Shown piece after piece: positions 29,978 through 38,465 of a DNA stretch of 64,000 nt. The stretch lies in contig JACRAT010000032.1 in NCBI GenBank assembly GCA_016234685.1, forward strand, positions 1 to 64,000. Direction: 5' to 3'. Numbering within the stretch: position 1 is the stretch's first letter; each line of letters starts with the position of its first letter. The notes below the pieces were generated by a model. That model searched no databases and was not told where the DNA came from. It saw nothing but the letters and a program-made list of their open reading frames with translations. A program made the translations under genes and the position numbers. Origin of the DNA: Nitrosomonadales bacterium. Its GTDB lineage: Bacteria; Pseudomonadota; Gammaproteobacteria; Burkholderiales; Gallionellaceae.

Positions 29978-32900
29978 TCAAAGTGATTTGTGGGTTGAGG
30001 AGAGTTCACGCTGTTTGACCAACGCATAGATCACCGGGATCACTAACAGCGTGAGTACGGCAGATGACACCATGCCGCCAACCATGGGCGCTGCGATACG
30101 ACGCATCACTTCGGAGCCCGTGCCGCTACTCCACAGGATGGGCAGCAGTCCGGCCATGATCGCCACCACTGTCATCATCTTGGGACGCACACGTTCCACT
30201 GCGCCTTCCATGATGGCATCGTGCAAATCCTCGCGGCTGACCAGCCGCGAAACGTTTGCCCCCTCTCCCTCCCTCACCCCATGCCCTCTCCCGGGGGGAG
30301 AGGGGGGCAATTGAGGGTTGGGGAGGCGGCGCTTTGAACATTCAGCCAGCTTTTCCTGCCAAGCCTTCTCCAGATAGATGAGCATCACCACGCCGGTCTC
30401 CGCCGCCACGCCCGCCAATGCGATGAAACCGACCGCTACTGCCACGCTCAGGTTGTAATCGAGCAGCCACAGCAGCCACACGCCTCCGACCAGTGCGAAC
30501 GGGACGGACAGCATGACCACGACGGATTCAGTCACCTTCTGAAAGTTGAGATAAAGCAGTAAGAAGATGATGAGCAGGGTGACGGGGATGACGATCTTCA
30601 TCTTCGCTGCGGCGCGTTCCATATATTCGAACTGCCCGCTCCAAGTGGCGTAATAGCCGGGCGGGAACTTCACCTGATCGGCCACTGCTTTGCGTGCCTC
30701 GGCCACATAGGAACCGATGTCGCGATCACGGATGTCCACATAGATATAGGCGGAGAGCAGGGCGTTCTCGGTACGGATGGACGGTGCGCCTTTGCTGAGC
30801 TCTACCTTGGCGAGCTGCCCTAAAGGAATCATTGCGCCATCCATCGTTGGAACAAGCACTTCGCGCGCAATTTGCTCCGGCGTACTGCGTAACTCACGCG
30901 GATAGCGCACATTTACGCCAAAGCGTTCCAAGCCTTCCACCGTGGTGGTGACATTCTCCCCACCCAGTGCGGTGGCAATAACCTCTTGCACTTCACCCAC
31001 GGTCAGTCCGTAGCGCGCCAATGCCAGCCTGTCTGGTTCGATGTTGAGGTAGAACCCGCCAGTGATGCGTTCGGCGTAGGCGCTGCTCGTGCCTGGCACT
31101 TTCTTCACGACCGCTTCGATTTCTTTGGCGAGGCGTTCCATCTCAACCAAATTTTTGCCATACACCTTAATGCCGATGGGCGTGCGGATGCCAGTTGAGA
31201 GCATGTCGATACGTGCCTTGATCGGCATCGTCCATGAGTTCGCCACACCGGGGAATTGCAGCGCCTTGTCCATCTCGGCGATCAGCTTGTCGGTGTCCAT
31301 ACCGGGGCGCCATTCTTCCTGCGGCTTGAGATTGATCACCGTCTCGAACATCTCCAGCGGCGCAGGATCGGTGGCACTCTGCGCACGTCCTGCCTTACCG
31401 TACACCGATGCCACTTCGGGGAAGCTCTTGATGATTTTGTTCTGCGTTTGCAGCAGCTCGGCAGCCTTGGTCACCGACATGCCGGGAAGTGAAGCGGGCA
31501 TGTAAAACAGCGTGCCTTCATTCAGCGTCGGCATAAACTCACTACCCAATTTCATGGCGGGATACAGAGATAGCAACATCACCAATCCCGTTGCCACCAG
31601 CGTGGTCTTTTTGTGTTGCAACACCGTGGTAATGAGTGGCCGATAGGCGGCGATCAGCCAGCGATTCACGGGGTTTTCCGCCTCAGGCATGATTTTCCCT
31701 TGGATGAACAGCAGCATCAGCACCGGTACCAACGTCACGGAAAGGAGTGCCGCACCCGCCATGGCAAAAGTCTTGGTGAATGCCAGCGGCGCGAACAATC
31801 TTCCTTCCTGCGCTTCCAGCGTGAACACCGGCAGGAAGGAGACGGTAATAATGAGCAGCGAGAAGAAGAGGGATGGGCCGACTTCTTTGCAGGCGGTCAA
31901 TATCGCATCGAAGCGCGACCCCCCCTCTTTTAGTCGCTCGATATGCTTATGCGCATTCTCGATCATCACAATCGCTGCATCCACCATCGCACCAATCGCA
32001 ATCGCAATGCCACTCAAGCTCATAATGTTGGAGTTCATGCCCAATGCGCGCATGGCGATGAAGGCGATAAGGATGCCGACAGGTAACATCAATATCGCGA
32101 CTAGCGCACTGCGTGCGTGCATCAGGAACACCAAACATACGACTGCCACGATTACACCTTCTTCGAGTAGTGTGTGTTTGAGCGTTTCAATTGCACGCTG
32201 TATCAGTTCAGAGCGGTCGTACACCGCTTGTATGCTCACCCCTTCAGGCAGTCCGGGCGTGATCTCGGCGATCTTCGCCTTGATGTTCGAGATGACTTCC
32301 AGCGCGTTCTGTCCGTAGCGCGCCATGACGATACCTGACACCACCTCACCTTCGCCGTTGAGTTCGGAGATACCGCGCCGCTCATCAGGTGTCAGTTCGA
32401 CCCGTGCCACATCACGCAATGACACGGGTGTTCCTTTGTCCGCCTTCACCACTAGATTCTCGATGTCGTTGATGCCGTGCAGGTAGCCTTTGCTACGCAC
32501 CATATACTCGGTCTCCGCCATCTCCACCACGCGACCACCGACGTCGCGGTTGCTATCTCGAATCACTTGAGTCACTTTGCTCAAGGGGATGCCGTAAGCG
32601 CGCAGTTTTACAGGATCGACCGTCACTTGATATTGCTGCACGAAGCCGCCGATGCTGGCCACTTCAGCCACACCGTGCGCCTTGGTGAGTTGGTAACGCA
32701 GATACCAGTCCTGCATGGTGCGCAGTTGAGCGAGGTTGTGCTTCTCGCTCAGCACAGCGTATTGATACACCCAGCCCACACCCGTTGCATCAGGGCCTAA
32801 TTGTGGCGCGACATTTTTCGGCAAGCGCCCAGCGATACTGTTGAGATATTCCAGCACACGCGAGCGCGCCCAGTAGATGTCGGTGCCGTCCTCGAAAATG

Positions 32901-33184
32901 ACATACACGAATGACGCACCGAAGAAGGAGAAGCCGCGCACCACCTTGGATTTCGGCACAGACAACATCGCTGTAGTGAGCGGGTAGGTCACCTGGTCTT
33001 CCACCACTTGCGGTGCTTGTCCCGAGTATTCCGCATAGACGATGACTTGCACGTCGGACAAATCGGGCAGCGCATCCAACGGTGTCCTGAGCAGAGCAAA
33101 GATGCCGGCCAGCGTGATGAATAAAGTCGCCAGCAAAACCAAGAAACGGTTGCGCGCCGACCAATCAATGATGGTATTCAGCAT
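29978..33184 (-). CDS. cusA: Heavy-metal efflux RND transporter, Cu/Ag type (CusA); contains an in-frame palindromic insertion
   Basis: HME-RND: LDALPDLSDVQVIVYAEYSGQAPQVVEDQVTYPLT; GMNSNIMSLSGIAIAIGAMVDAAIVMIENAHKH; LPGMSVTKAAELLQ; RIDMLSTGIRTPIGIKVYG. Confidence 0.95.
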   Translation of the reverse strand: MLNTIIDWSARNRFLVLLATLFITLAGIFALLRTPLDALPDLSDVQVIVYAEYSGQAPQVVEDQVTYPLTTAMLSVPKSKVVRGFSFFGASFVYVIFEDGTDIYWARSRVLEYLNSIAGRLPKNVAPQLGPDATGVGWVYQYAVLSEKHNLAQLRTMQDWYLRYQLTKAHGVAEVASIGGFVQQYQVTVDPVKLRAYGIPLSKVTQVIRDSNRDVGGRVVEMAETEYMVRSKGYLHGINDIENLVVKADKGTPVSLRDVARVELTPDERRGISELNGEGEVVSGIVMARYGQNALEVISNIKAKIAEITPGLPEGVSIQAVYDRSELIQRAIETLKHTLLEEGVIVAVVCLVFLMHARSALVAILMLPVGILIAFIAMRALGMNSNIMSLSGIAIAIGAMVDAAIVMIENAHKHIERLKEGGSRFDAILTACKEVGPSLFFSLLIITVSFLPVFTLEAQEGRLFAPLAFTKTFAMAGAALLSVTLVPVLMLLFIQGKIMPEAENPVNRWLIAAYRPLITTVLQHKKTTLVATGLVMLLSLYPAMKLGSEFMPTLNEGTLFYMPASLPGMSVTKAAELLQTQNKIIKSFPEVASVYGKAGRAQSATDPAPLEMFETVINLKPQEEWRPGMDTDKLIAEMDKALQFPGVANSWTMPIKARIDMLSTGIRTPIGIKVYGKNLVEMERLAKEIEAVVKKVPGTSSAYAERITGGFYLNIEPDRLALARYGLTVGEVQEVIATALGGENVTTTVEGLERFGVNVRYPRELRSTPEQIAREVLVPTMDGAMIPLGQLAKVELSKGAPSIRTENALLSAYIYVDIRDRDIGSYVAEARKAVADQVKFPPGYYATWSGQFEYMERAAAKMKIVIPVTLLIIFLLLYLNFQKVTESVVVMLSVPFALVGGVWLLWLLDYNLSVAVAVGFIALAGVAAETGVVMLIYLEKAWQEKLAECSKRRLPNPQLPPSPPGRGHGVREGEGANVSRLVSREDLHDAIMEGAVERVRPKMMTVVAIMAGLLPILWSSGTGSEVMRRIAAPMVGGMVSSAVLTLLVIPVIYALVKQRELSSTHKSL
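30256..30329. repeat. G/C-rich palindromic element inside cusA
   Basis: ttgccccctctccctccctcaccccatgccctctcccggggggagaggggggcaattgagggttggggagg; encodes RLPNPQLPPSPPGRGHGVREGEGANV. Confidence 0.8.
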
Positions 33185-33185
33185 G

Positions 33186-34736
33186 TCAGTGTCCCTCGTG
33201 AGCTGCGGGCGGCTTCGCTTGCAGTTTAGTAATTACATATTCGCCCTGCTTACGTTCGACGAGCTCGAAGGTAATTGCTGCACCCGGCTTGATGCCAGTT
33301 GCCAACGAAGAGTTGGCAAGCGCGAAGTTCATGGTCATGCTCGGCCAGCCCAGCGTTTTGATCGCTTCATGAGTGATACTGGCGGTGCCATCTGCATTGA
33401 TCGCATCCAACGTTCCTTGCGCCTGATGCCCTATTACGGCAGGTTTGGCTTGCTCAGCCGCGCCCTGTGTGTCATACCCAGCATGTGCTGTAGCAGGCAG
33501 AGCGCTTTCCGTCCTACCCCCTTTGGGTGCTGCGCCGCCATGCGCGTGCCCAAACCCGCCAAGCGCCGCCTTGAGGTTGCTCTCGGCATCGATTAGGAAG
33601 TTAGCCTTGGTCACCACGCGCTCGCCTTCAGTCAATCCATCCAGCACTTCGGCGAACTCGCCGTCGCGCCGTCCTAGCTGCAAGGTGCGCGGTTCGAATC
33701 GACCTTCGGCGATCTGCACCAGCGCCAGTTGCCGCACGCCGCTGTCCAACACTGCCGACAGCGGGATGCTCAGCACCGCTGCGGCGTGGCCGGTGGCCAA
33801 CTCCACTTTGGCGTACATCGCCGGGCGCAGTCTGCCTTGCAAATTGGAAAGCTCGACGCGCACTTGCACGGTGCGGGTCTGCGGGTTGAGCACCGGAGAG
33901 ATGAAGCCGACCTTGCCGCTGAACACCTCGCCGGGATAGGCGTCCACGCTCACTTTGGCGGACTGACCAAGGCGCAGCGCACCCTGATCCTGTTCCGCCA
34001 CCTCGGCTTGCACCCAGACGCTGGACAGGTCGGCGATGCGGTACAGCACTTCGCCTGCCGCAAAGCGCGCGCCGTTGACGGCGGTCTTTTCCAGCACCAC
34101 GCCGTCGATCGGCGAACGCAGCACGCGGTTGGCCATGCCGTGGGTCAGATGGGCGAGGTCGTCGTCACTGATCTCCCAGTTGCGCAGGCGCTGGCGCGTA
34201 CTCTTGGCGAGGTCGGCCAGACCGGATTCCTGCGCCAACTGGTATTCGCGCAGCGCGCTCTCCAATTCCGGGCTGTACACCTCCAGCAGCGGCTGACCGC
34301 GCCGCACCGCCTGGCCGGTGGCGTTCACCTGCAACTGGCGCACCCAGCCTTCGAAGCGCGGCGCGATGAGTTGCTGGCGGCGCTCGTCCACCTCGATCAC
34401 CGCCGTGCTGCGCAGGCTGGCCGCCAAAGTGCGCAGCGCGACAGGCTCGGTGACTACGCCCAGCTTCTGCACCTTGTCGGGACTCAGCACCACTGTGCCG
34501 GGTGCAGCCGCTTCGTCGGCATACACCGGCACATAGTCCATGCCCATGCCGTCCACCTTGGGCACCGGCGAGGTGTCGGGCAGACCCATCGGGTTGCGGT
34601 AATAGAGGATCTTGCGCTCGGCGGGCACAGCGGCGGATTTTTCAGCCACGGGCACTTGCTGCTTGCCCCAGAAATATCCGGCGCTGCCAGCAAGGGTGGC
34701 CGCGACGAGGGCAGCGATCAAGGGAATAGGTTTCAT
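33186..34736 (-). CDS. cusB: Efflux RND periplasmic adaptor CusB with C-terminal CusF-like domain fusion
   Basis: YYRNPMGLPDTSPVPKVDGMGMDYVPVY; membrane fusion core; C-terminal GTLDAINADGTASITHEAIKTLGWPSMTMNF. Confidence 0.94.
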   Translation of the reverse strand: MKPIPLIAALVAATLAGSAGYFWGKQQVPVAEKSAAVPAERKILYYRNPMGLPDTSPVPKVDGMGMDYVPVYADEAAAPGTVVLSPDKVQKLGVVTEPVALRTLAASLRSTAVIEVDERRQQLIAPRFEGWVRQLQVNATGQAVRRGQPLLEVYSPELESALREYQLAQESGLADLAKSTRQRLRNWEISDDDLAHLTHGMANRVLRSPIDGVVLEKTAVNGARFAAGEVLYRIADLSSVWVQAEVAEQDQGALRLGQSAKVSVDAYPGEVFSGKVGFISPVLNPQTRTVQVRVELSNLQGRLRPAMYAKVELATGHAAAVLSIPLSAVLDSGVRQLALVQIAEGRFEPRTLQLGRRDGEFAEVLDGLTEGERVVTKANFLIDAESNLKAALGGFGHAHGGAAPKGGRTESALPATAHAGYDTQGAAEQAKPAVIGHQAQGTLDAINADGTASITHEAIKTLGWPSMTMNFALANSSLATGIKPGAAITFELVERKQGEYVITKLQAKPPAAHEGH

Positions 34737-35983
34737 GGTTGACCTCCGATCAAGCGTTCGATCTCTGCCAGATGCAGCTGCTGCGCGACTTCCGCGCCCA
34801 GTTCATCCAGCCTTGTCTTTTGCAATTGGCGACGCGCTTCCAGCAAGGTGGCGAAGTCCACGCGCCCGCTCTGGTTGCCCGCCAGTGCGCCCTTGAACGC
34901 CAGCTCCGCAAGTGGCGAGACGCGCTGGTGAAGCAGCGCCTGCTGGGCGCGGGCAGCTTCGAGGGCGGCGAGGTGTTCGCGCAGCTCACCCAGCAAGCGG
35001 GTCTCTGCCGCCTGCTGACGGGCGCGGCTGGCGTCGACCATCTCGCTGGCTTCGTGCTGGTGGGCGTGGTGGGCGACCTGTTGCAGCGGCAGGGTGAACT
35101 CCAGCATCGCATCCAGACTGCGGATGCCGTTGCCGCGTTGCACTGGGGCGATGCCGAGGATGAAATCAGGGCTGAGATTGCGCTGCGCCAGTTCGGCGTT
35201 GCGCTGGGCAAGGTCGGTCTGCGCCGCTTGCCCAGCCAGTTGCGGATTGGCGTCGCGCAGGCGTTGCTCCAGTGCGGATCCTTCCAGTCGGGCGGCAGCA
35301 GGCGGCTCAGGCAAGACCTCCGGGGATGCCAGTGCGGCGTGTGCCGGGCGGTTCAGCAAGGCGTTGATGCGCGCCTGCGCCTGCGCCAGATCGGATTGCA
35401 GTTGCAAACGCTCGGACTGCTGCGCCGCCTGTTCCAGTTGCGCGCGCACCAGTTCCTGCTGAGTCGCCGCGCCCGTTTCATAGCGCGACTGCACCAGTTT
35501 CGCGGCGCTGTCGGTGAAGCCGCCAAACTCATCGTTGAGCGCCAAGGCGCGCTGCGACTGGTAATACTGGGCAAAGGCCAGCGTCATCCGCGCCCGCAGT
35601 TCCGCCCCGACGGCGCGCTGTTGCGCCCCGGCCAGCGCCGCGCCCGCCTGCGCCGCCTGCTTCTGCGCGTCGCGCTTGCCCCAGCCGGGCACGGGTTGCA
35701 GCACGGTGTACTTGGTCGCATCCACCCGGCTCGGGTCTAGCGGCACGCCGCTGCGGTTCAGCCCGCCCCACTCGATACGCAAGCTAGGGTCGGGCAGCGC
35801 GCCCGCCGCTTCCGCCCGCAGCTCGGCTCCCGCCGCTTCGTGCCGCATGGCGGCGAGTTCAGCGCTGTCCTGCTCCAGCCATTGCAACAAGCCGGGCAGC
35901 GTCGCGCCCGGCACGGCTACGTCCGCCCACGCGACCGGCGCGAACAGCAGCGCCATGAATAACAATTTGATTGAGTTGCCCAT
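34733..35983 (-). CDS. cusC: TolC-family outer membrane efflux protein (CusC/CzcC-like)
   Basis: Two coiled-coil OEP repeats; ALPDPSLRIEWGG; adjacent to cusBA. Confidence 0.9.
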   Translation of the reverse strand: MGNSIKLLFMALLFAPVAWADVAVPGATLPGLLQWLEQDSAELAAMRHEAAGAELRAEAAGALPDPSLRIEWGGLNRSGVPLDPSRVDATKYTVLQPVPGWGKRDAQKQAAQAGAALAGAQQRAVGAELRARMTLAFAQYYQSQRALALNDEFGGFTDSAAKLVQSRYETGAATQQELVRAQLEQAAQQSERLQLQSDLAQAQARINALLNRPAHAALASPEVLPEPPAAARLEGSALEQRLRDANPQLAGQAAQTDLAQRNAELAQRNLSPDFILGIAPVQRGNGIRSLDAMLEFTLPLQQVAHHAHQHEASEMVDASRARQQAAETRLLGELREHLAALEAARAQQALLHQRVSPLAELAFKGALAGNQSGRVDFATLLEARRQLQKTRLDELGAEVAQQLHLAEIERLIGGQP

Positions 35984-36078
35984 TTCGATTCTCCAAGTAA
36001 AACCACGCCAGACGGCGACAGAAAATCAGCGCGTAGCGAAGCATCCGCACCAGCGGAAGCATCACCCGCGCGGGCAGG

Positions 36079-36471
36079 CTAATTCAGAAGGGAGCAGAAA
36101 CGGATGGGGAGGGACGGGCCGGTATCGAGCGCGACTTGCTCGAATCTGGCCTTGGGAAAACTGGCAGGAACGACCGGCTGCGGCGACACCCGCACCGCCA
36201 CGCTGACTGGCGCAGCCAAGGGCGCGACATGTTGGTCGGCACTGATCTGATCGGACTGGGTGCAATGCGCCAAGCAAGCATTGGCGTTAGAAGACTGCGT
36301 CTCATGCTCGTGACAAGAACCCATCCCCTCATCCGCCGCCATCGAATAGGCATGGGTCGCACTCACCTCAGGCGCGGTGCAAGCGTTCGCCGCCACCACT
36401 CCCTGAGTGAACAGCATCAGCCCCAGCATCAGCCGGGCCAGCCATTTCATTGTGCGTTGGGTAAGAGTCAC
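36079..36471 (-). CDS. Putative exported Cys/His-containing protein at the head of the copper cluster
   Basis: Signal-like MKWLARLMLGLMLFTQGVVAANA; GSCHEHETQSSNANACLAHCTQSDQISADQH; likely start ATG 36450. Confidence 0.65.
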   Translation of the reverse strand: MTLTQRTMKWLARLMLGLMLFTQGVVAANACTAPEVSATHAYSMAADEGMGSCHEHETQSSNANACLAHCTQSDQISADQHVAPLAAPVSVAVRVSPQPVVPASFPKARFEQVALDTGPSLPIRFCSLLN

Positions 36472-36557
36472 GGGGTTCTCTAGCTAGTTAGTGCAATTCA
36501 CTATAAACGATGCCACAATCCCGCTCAACCTTTTTATTCGCCCACAGTGAGTCGCCC

Positions 36558-37886
36558 ATGCCTTCTCGTTCCACCAAGCCGCTCGATTTCGTCGTCTGGT
36601 TCCGCTCCGTCGCGCCCTACATCAATGCCTTTCGCGGGCGGACGTTCGTGGTGGCGTTCGGCGGCGAGGTGGTGGCGGACGGCAAGTTCGTCGAGTTGAC
36701 GCATGATTTCAATCTGCTGGCGGCACTGGGTATCCGACTGGTGCTGGTGCATGGCGCGCGGCCACAGATCGAGCAGCATCTTTCGCGCAACAACATCGCC
36801 GACCATTATCACCAGAACATCCGGCTGACCGACGCGGCGACGATGAAGTGCGTGAAGGAGGCGGTGGGGCGGGTGCGGCTGGAGATCGAGGCGCTGCTGT
36901 CGATGGGGCTGGCGAATTCGCCGATGGCGAACGCCGACATCCGGGTGGCGGGCGGCAATTTCATCACGGCGCAGCCGATGGGCGTGATCCACGGTATGGA
37001 TCTGCAACACACCGGGCGGGTGCGCAAGGTGGATGTCGCCGCCATCCGCGACCGTATGGAGTTCGGCGAGGTCGTGCTGTTGTCGCCGCTGGGATATTCG
37101 CCCACCGGTGAGGTGTTCAACCTCACGCTGGAGGATGTAGCCTCCCGCGTGGCGGTCGAACTGGATGCGGACAAGCTGGTGTTCCTGATGGATACCGACG
37201 GCGTGTTCGATGCCGCAGGGGAATTGCTGCGCGAGTTGACGGTGCATCAGGCCAATGCGGTGCTGGGCTCGGGCCAGCCGCTGACCGATGACGCTGCGTT
37301 GTTTCTGCCCTGCGCGGTGTGGGCCTGCGAAGCGGGCGTAGCACGCACTCACCTCATCAGCCGCCACACCGACGGCGCGCTGTTGCAGGAGCTGTTCACC
37401 GACGAGGGCATAGGCACGATGGTGGTGGAGACCACACTGAACACCTTGCGCGATGCCAGCATCGAGGACGTGGGCGGCATTCTGCAACTGCTGCAACCGC
37501 TGGAGGACGACGGCATTCTGGTGCGCCGCTCGCGCGAGTTGCTGGAACGCGAGATCGAGAAGTTCGTGGTGCTGGAACATGACCACCGCATCATCGGCTG
37601 CGCGGCACTCTATCCCTTTGCGGACGAAGAGGCAGGCGAGCTTGCCTGCCTCGCCATCCAGCCCTCCTGCCGCCGCCACGGCTACGGCGACGCGCTGCTC
37701 AAGCACATCACCGCCGAGGCGCAGGCGATGGGGCTGAAGCGGCTGATCGTGCTGACCACTCGCACCGCGCACTGGTTCATCGAGCGCGGTTTCAAGGAGA
37801 TCGACGTATCCGAGCTGCCTTCGCAGAAGAAGGAGCTGTACAACTACCAGCGGCGCTCCAAGGTGTTCGCCAAGAATATCCGGTAA
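36558..37886 (+). CDS. argA: Amino-acid N-acetyltransferase (N-acetylglutamate synthase)
   Basis: FVVWFRSVAPYINAFRGRTFVVAFGGEVV; C-terminal GNAT CLAIQPSCRRHGYGDALLKHI; TARTAHWFIERGF. Confidence 0.95.
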   Translation: MPSRSTKPLDFVVWFRSVAPYINAFRGRTFVVAFGGEVVADGKFVELTHDFNLLAALGIRLVLVHGARPQIEQHLSRNNIADHYHQNIRLTDAATMKCVKEAVGRVRLEIEALLSMGLANSPMANADIRVAGGNFITAQPMGVIHGMDLQHTGRVRKVDVAAIRDRMEFGEVVLLSPLGYSPTGEVFNLTLEDVASRVAVELDADKLVFLMDTDGVFDAAGELLRELTVHQANAVLGSGQPLTDDAALFLPCAVWACEAGVARTHLISRHTDGALLQELFTDEGIGTMVVETTLNTLRDASIEDVGGILQLLQPLEDDGILVRRSRELLEREIEKFVVLEHDHRIIGCAALYPFADEEAGELACLAIQPSCRRHGYGDALLKHITAEAQAMGLKRLIVLTTRTAHWFIERGFKEIDVSELPSQKKELYNYQRRSKVFAKNIR

Positions 37887-37910
37887 AATCCGGTGAGCTG
37901 AATCAACTTC

Positions 37911-38032
37911 GCCCCAACCCCTCCCGACCTCCCCTTGTGCGAGCATCCGCTACGCGGATTGCCTGCCGAAAACACCACAGGGGAGGAGCAATTCGGATTC
38001 CCGCCCTTATCAGCGGGAGTTGGAGGGGAGCT
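37911..38032. repeat. G/C-rich palindromic element(s) between argA and yggX
   Basis: gccccaacccctcccgacctccccttgtgcgagcatccgctacgcggattgcctgc ... aggggagg ... gcgggagttggagggga; 39-nt core at 37928-37966 matches bioA 22847-22885 with one mismatch. Confidence 0.8.
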
Positions 38033-38063
38033 AATGAATCAACCGAACCGACTGGAGAGCAAC

Positions 38064-38336
38064 ATGGCAAGAATGGTGAACTGCGTGAAACTGGGACGTG
38101 AAGCCGAAGGGCTGGAGCGTCCGACCTACCCCGGCCCGCTGGGCCAGCGCATCTTCGACAATGTTTCCAAGGAAGCCTGGCAAGGCTGGATCAAGTTCCA
38201 GACCATGCTGGTGAACGAGAACCGCCTCAATCTGGCCGATGCCAGCGCGCGGCAATATCTGGTGCAGCAGATGGAGAATTATTTCTTCGGACAGGGCGTG
38301 CAAGCGCCGCAAGGTTTCGTGCCACCCAAGGGCTGA
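38064..38336 (+). CDS. yggX: Oxidative damage protection/Fe(2+)-trafficking protein
   Basis: [66 protein letters not shown]; start at ATG 38064. Confidence 0.96.
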   Translation: MARMVNCVKLGREAEGLERPTYPGPLGQRIFDNVSKEAWQGWIKFQTMLVNENRLNLADASARQYLVQQMENYFFGQGVQAPQGFVPPKG

Positions 38337-38465
38337 GCCAAACCGCCTCACCGAAGGGAAACCTCGAAAAACCTACCGCGCACCTTACACTCAAGCCGCT
38401 CGCTACGGTTTTTCAAGGCTTCCAGCGGTGTCTCTGCACACTGCTGCTTCCCCCGAATTTGTTTG

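Noticed and set aside
36534-37946. 470-aa minus-strand ORF over argA
   Set aside because: Antisense shadow of a clear ArgA.
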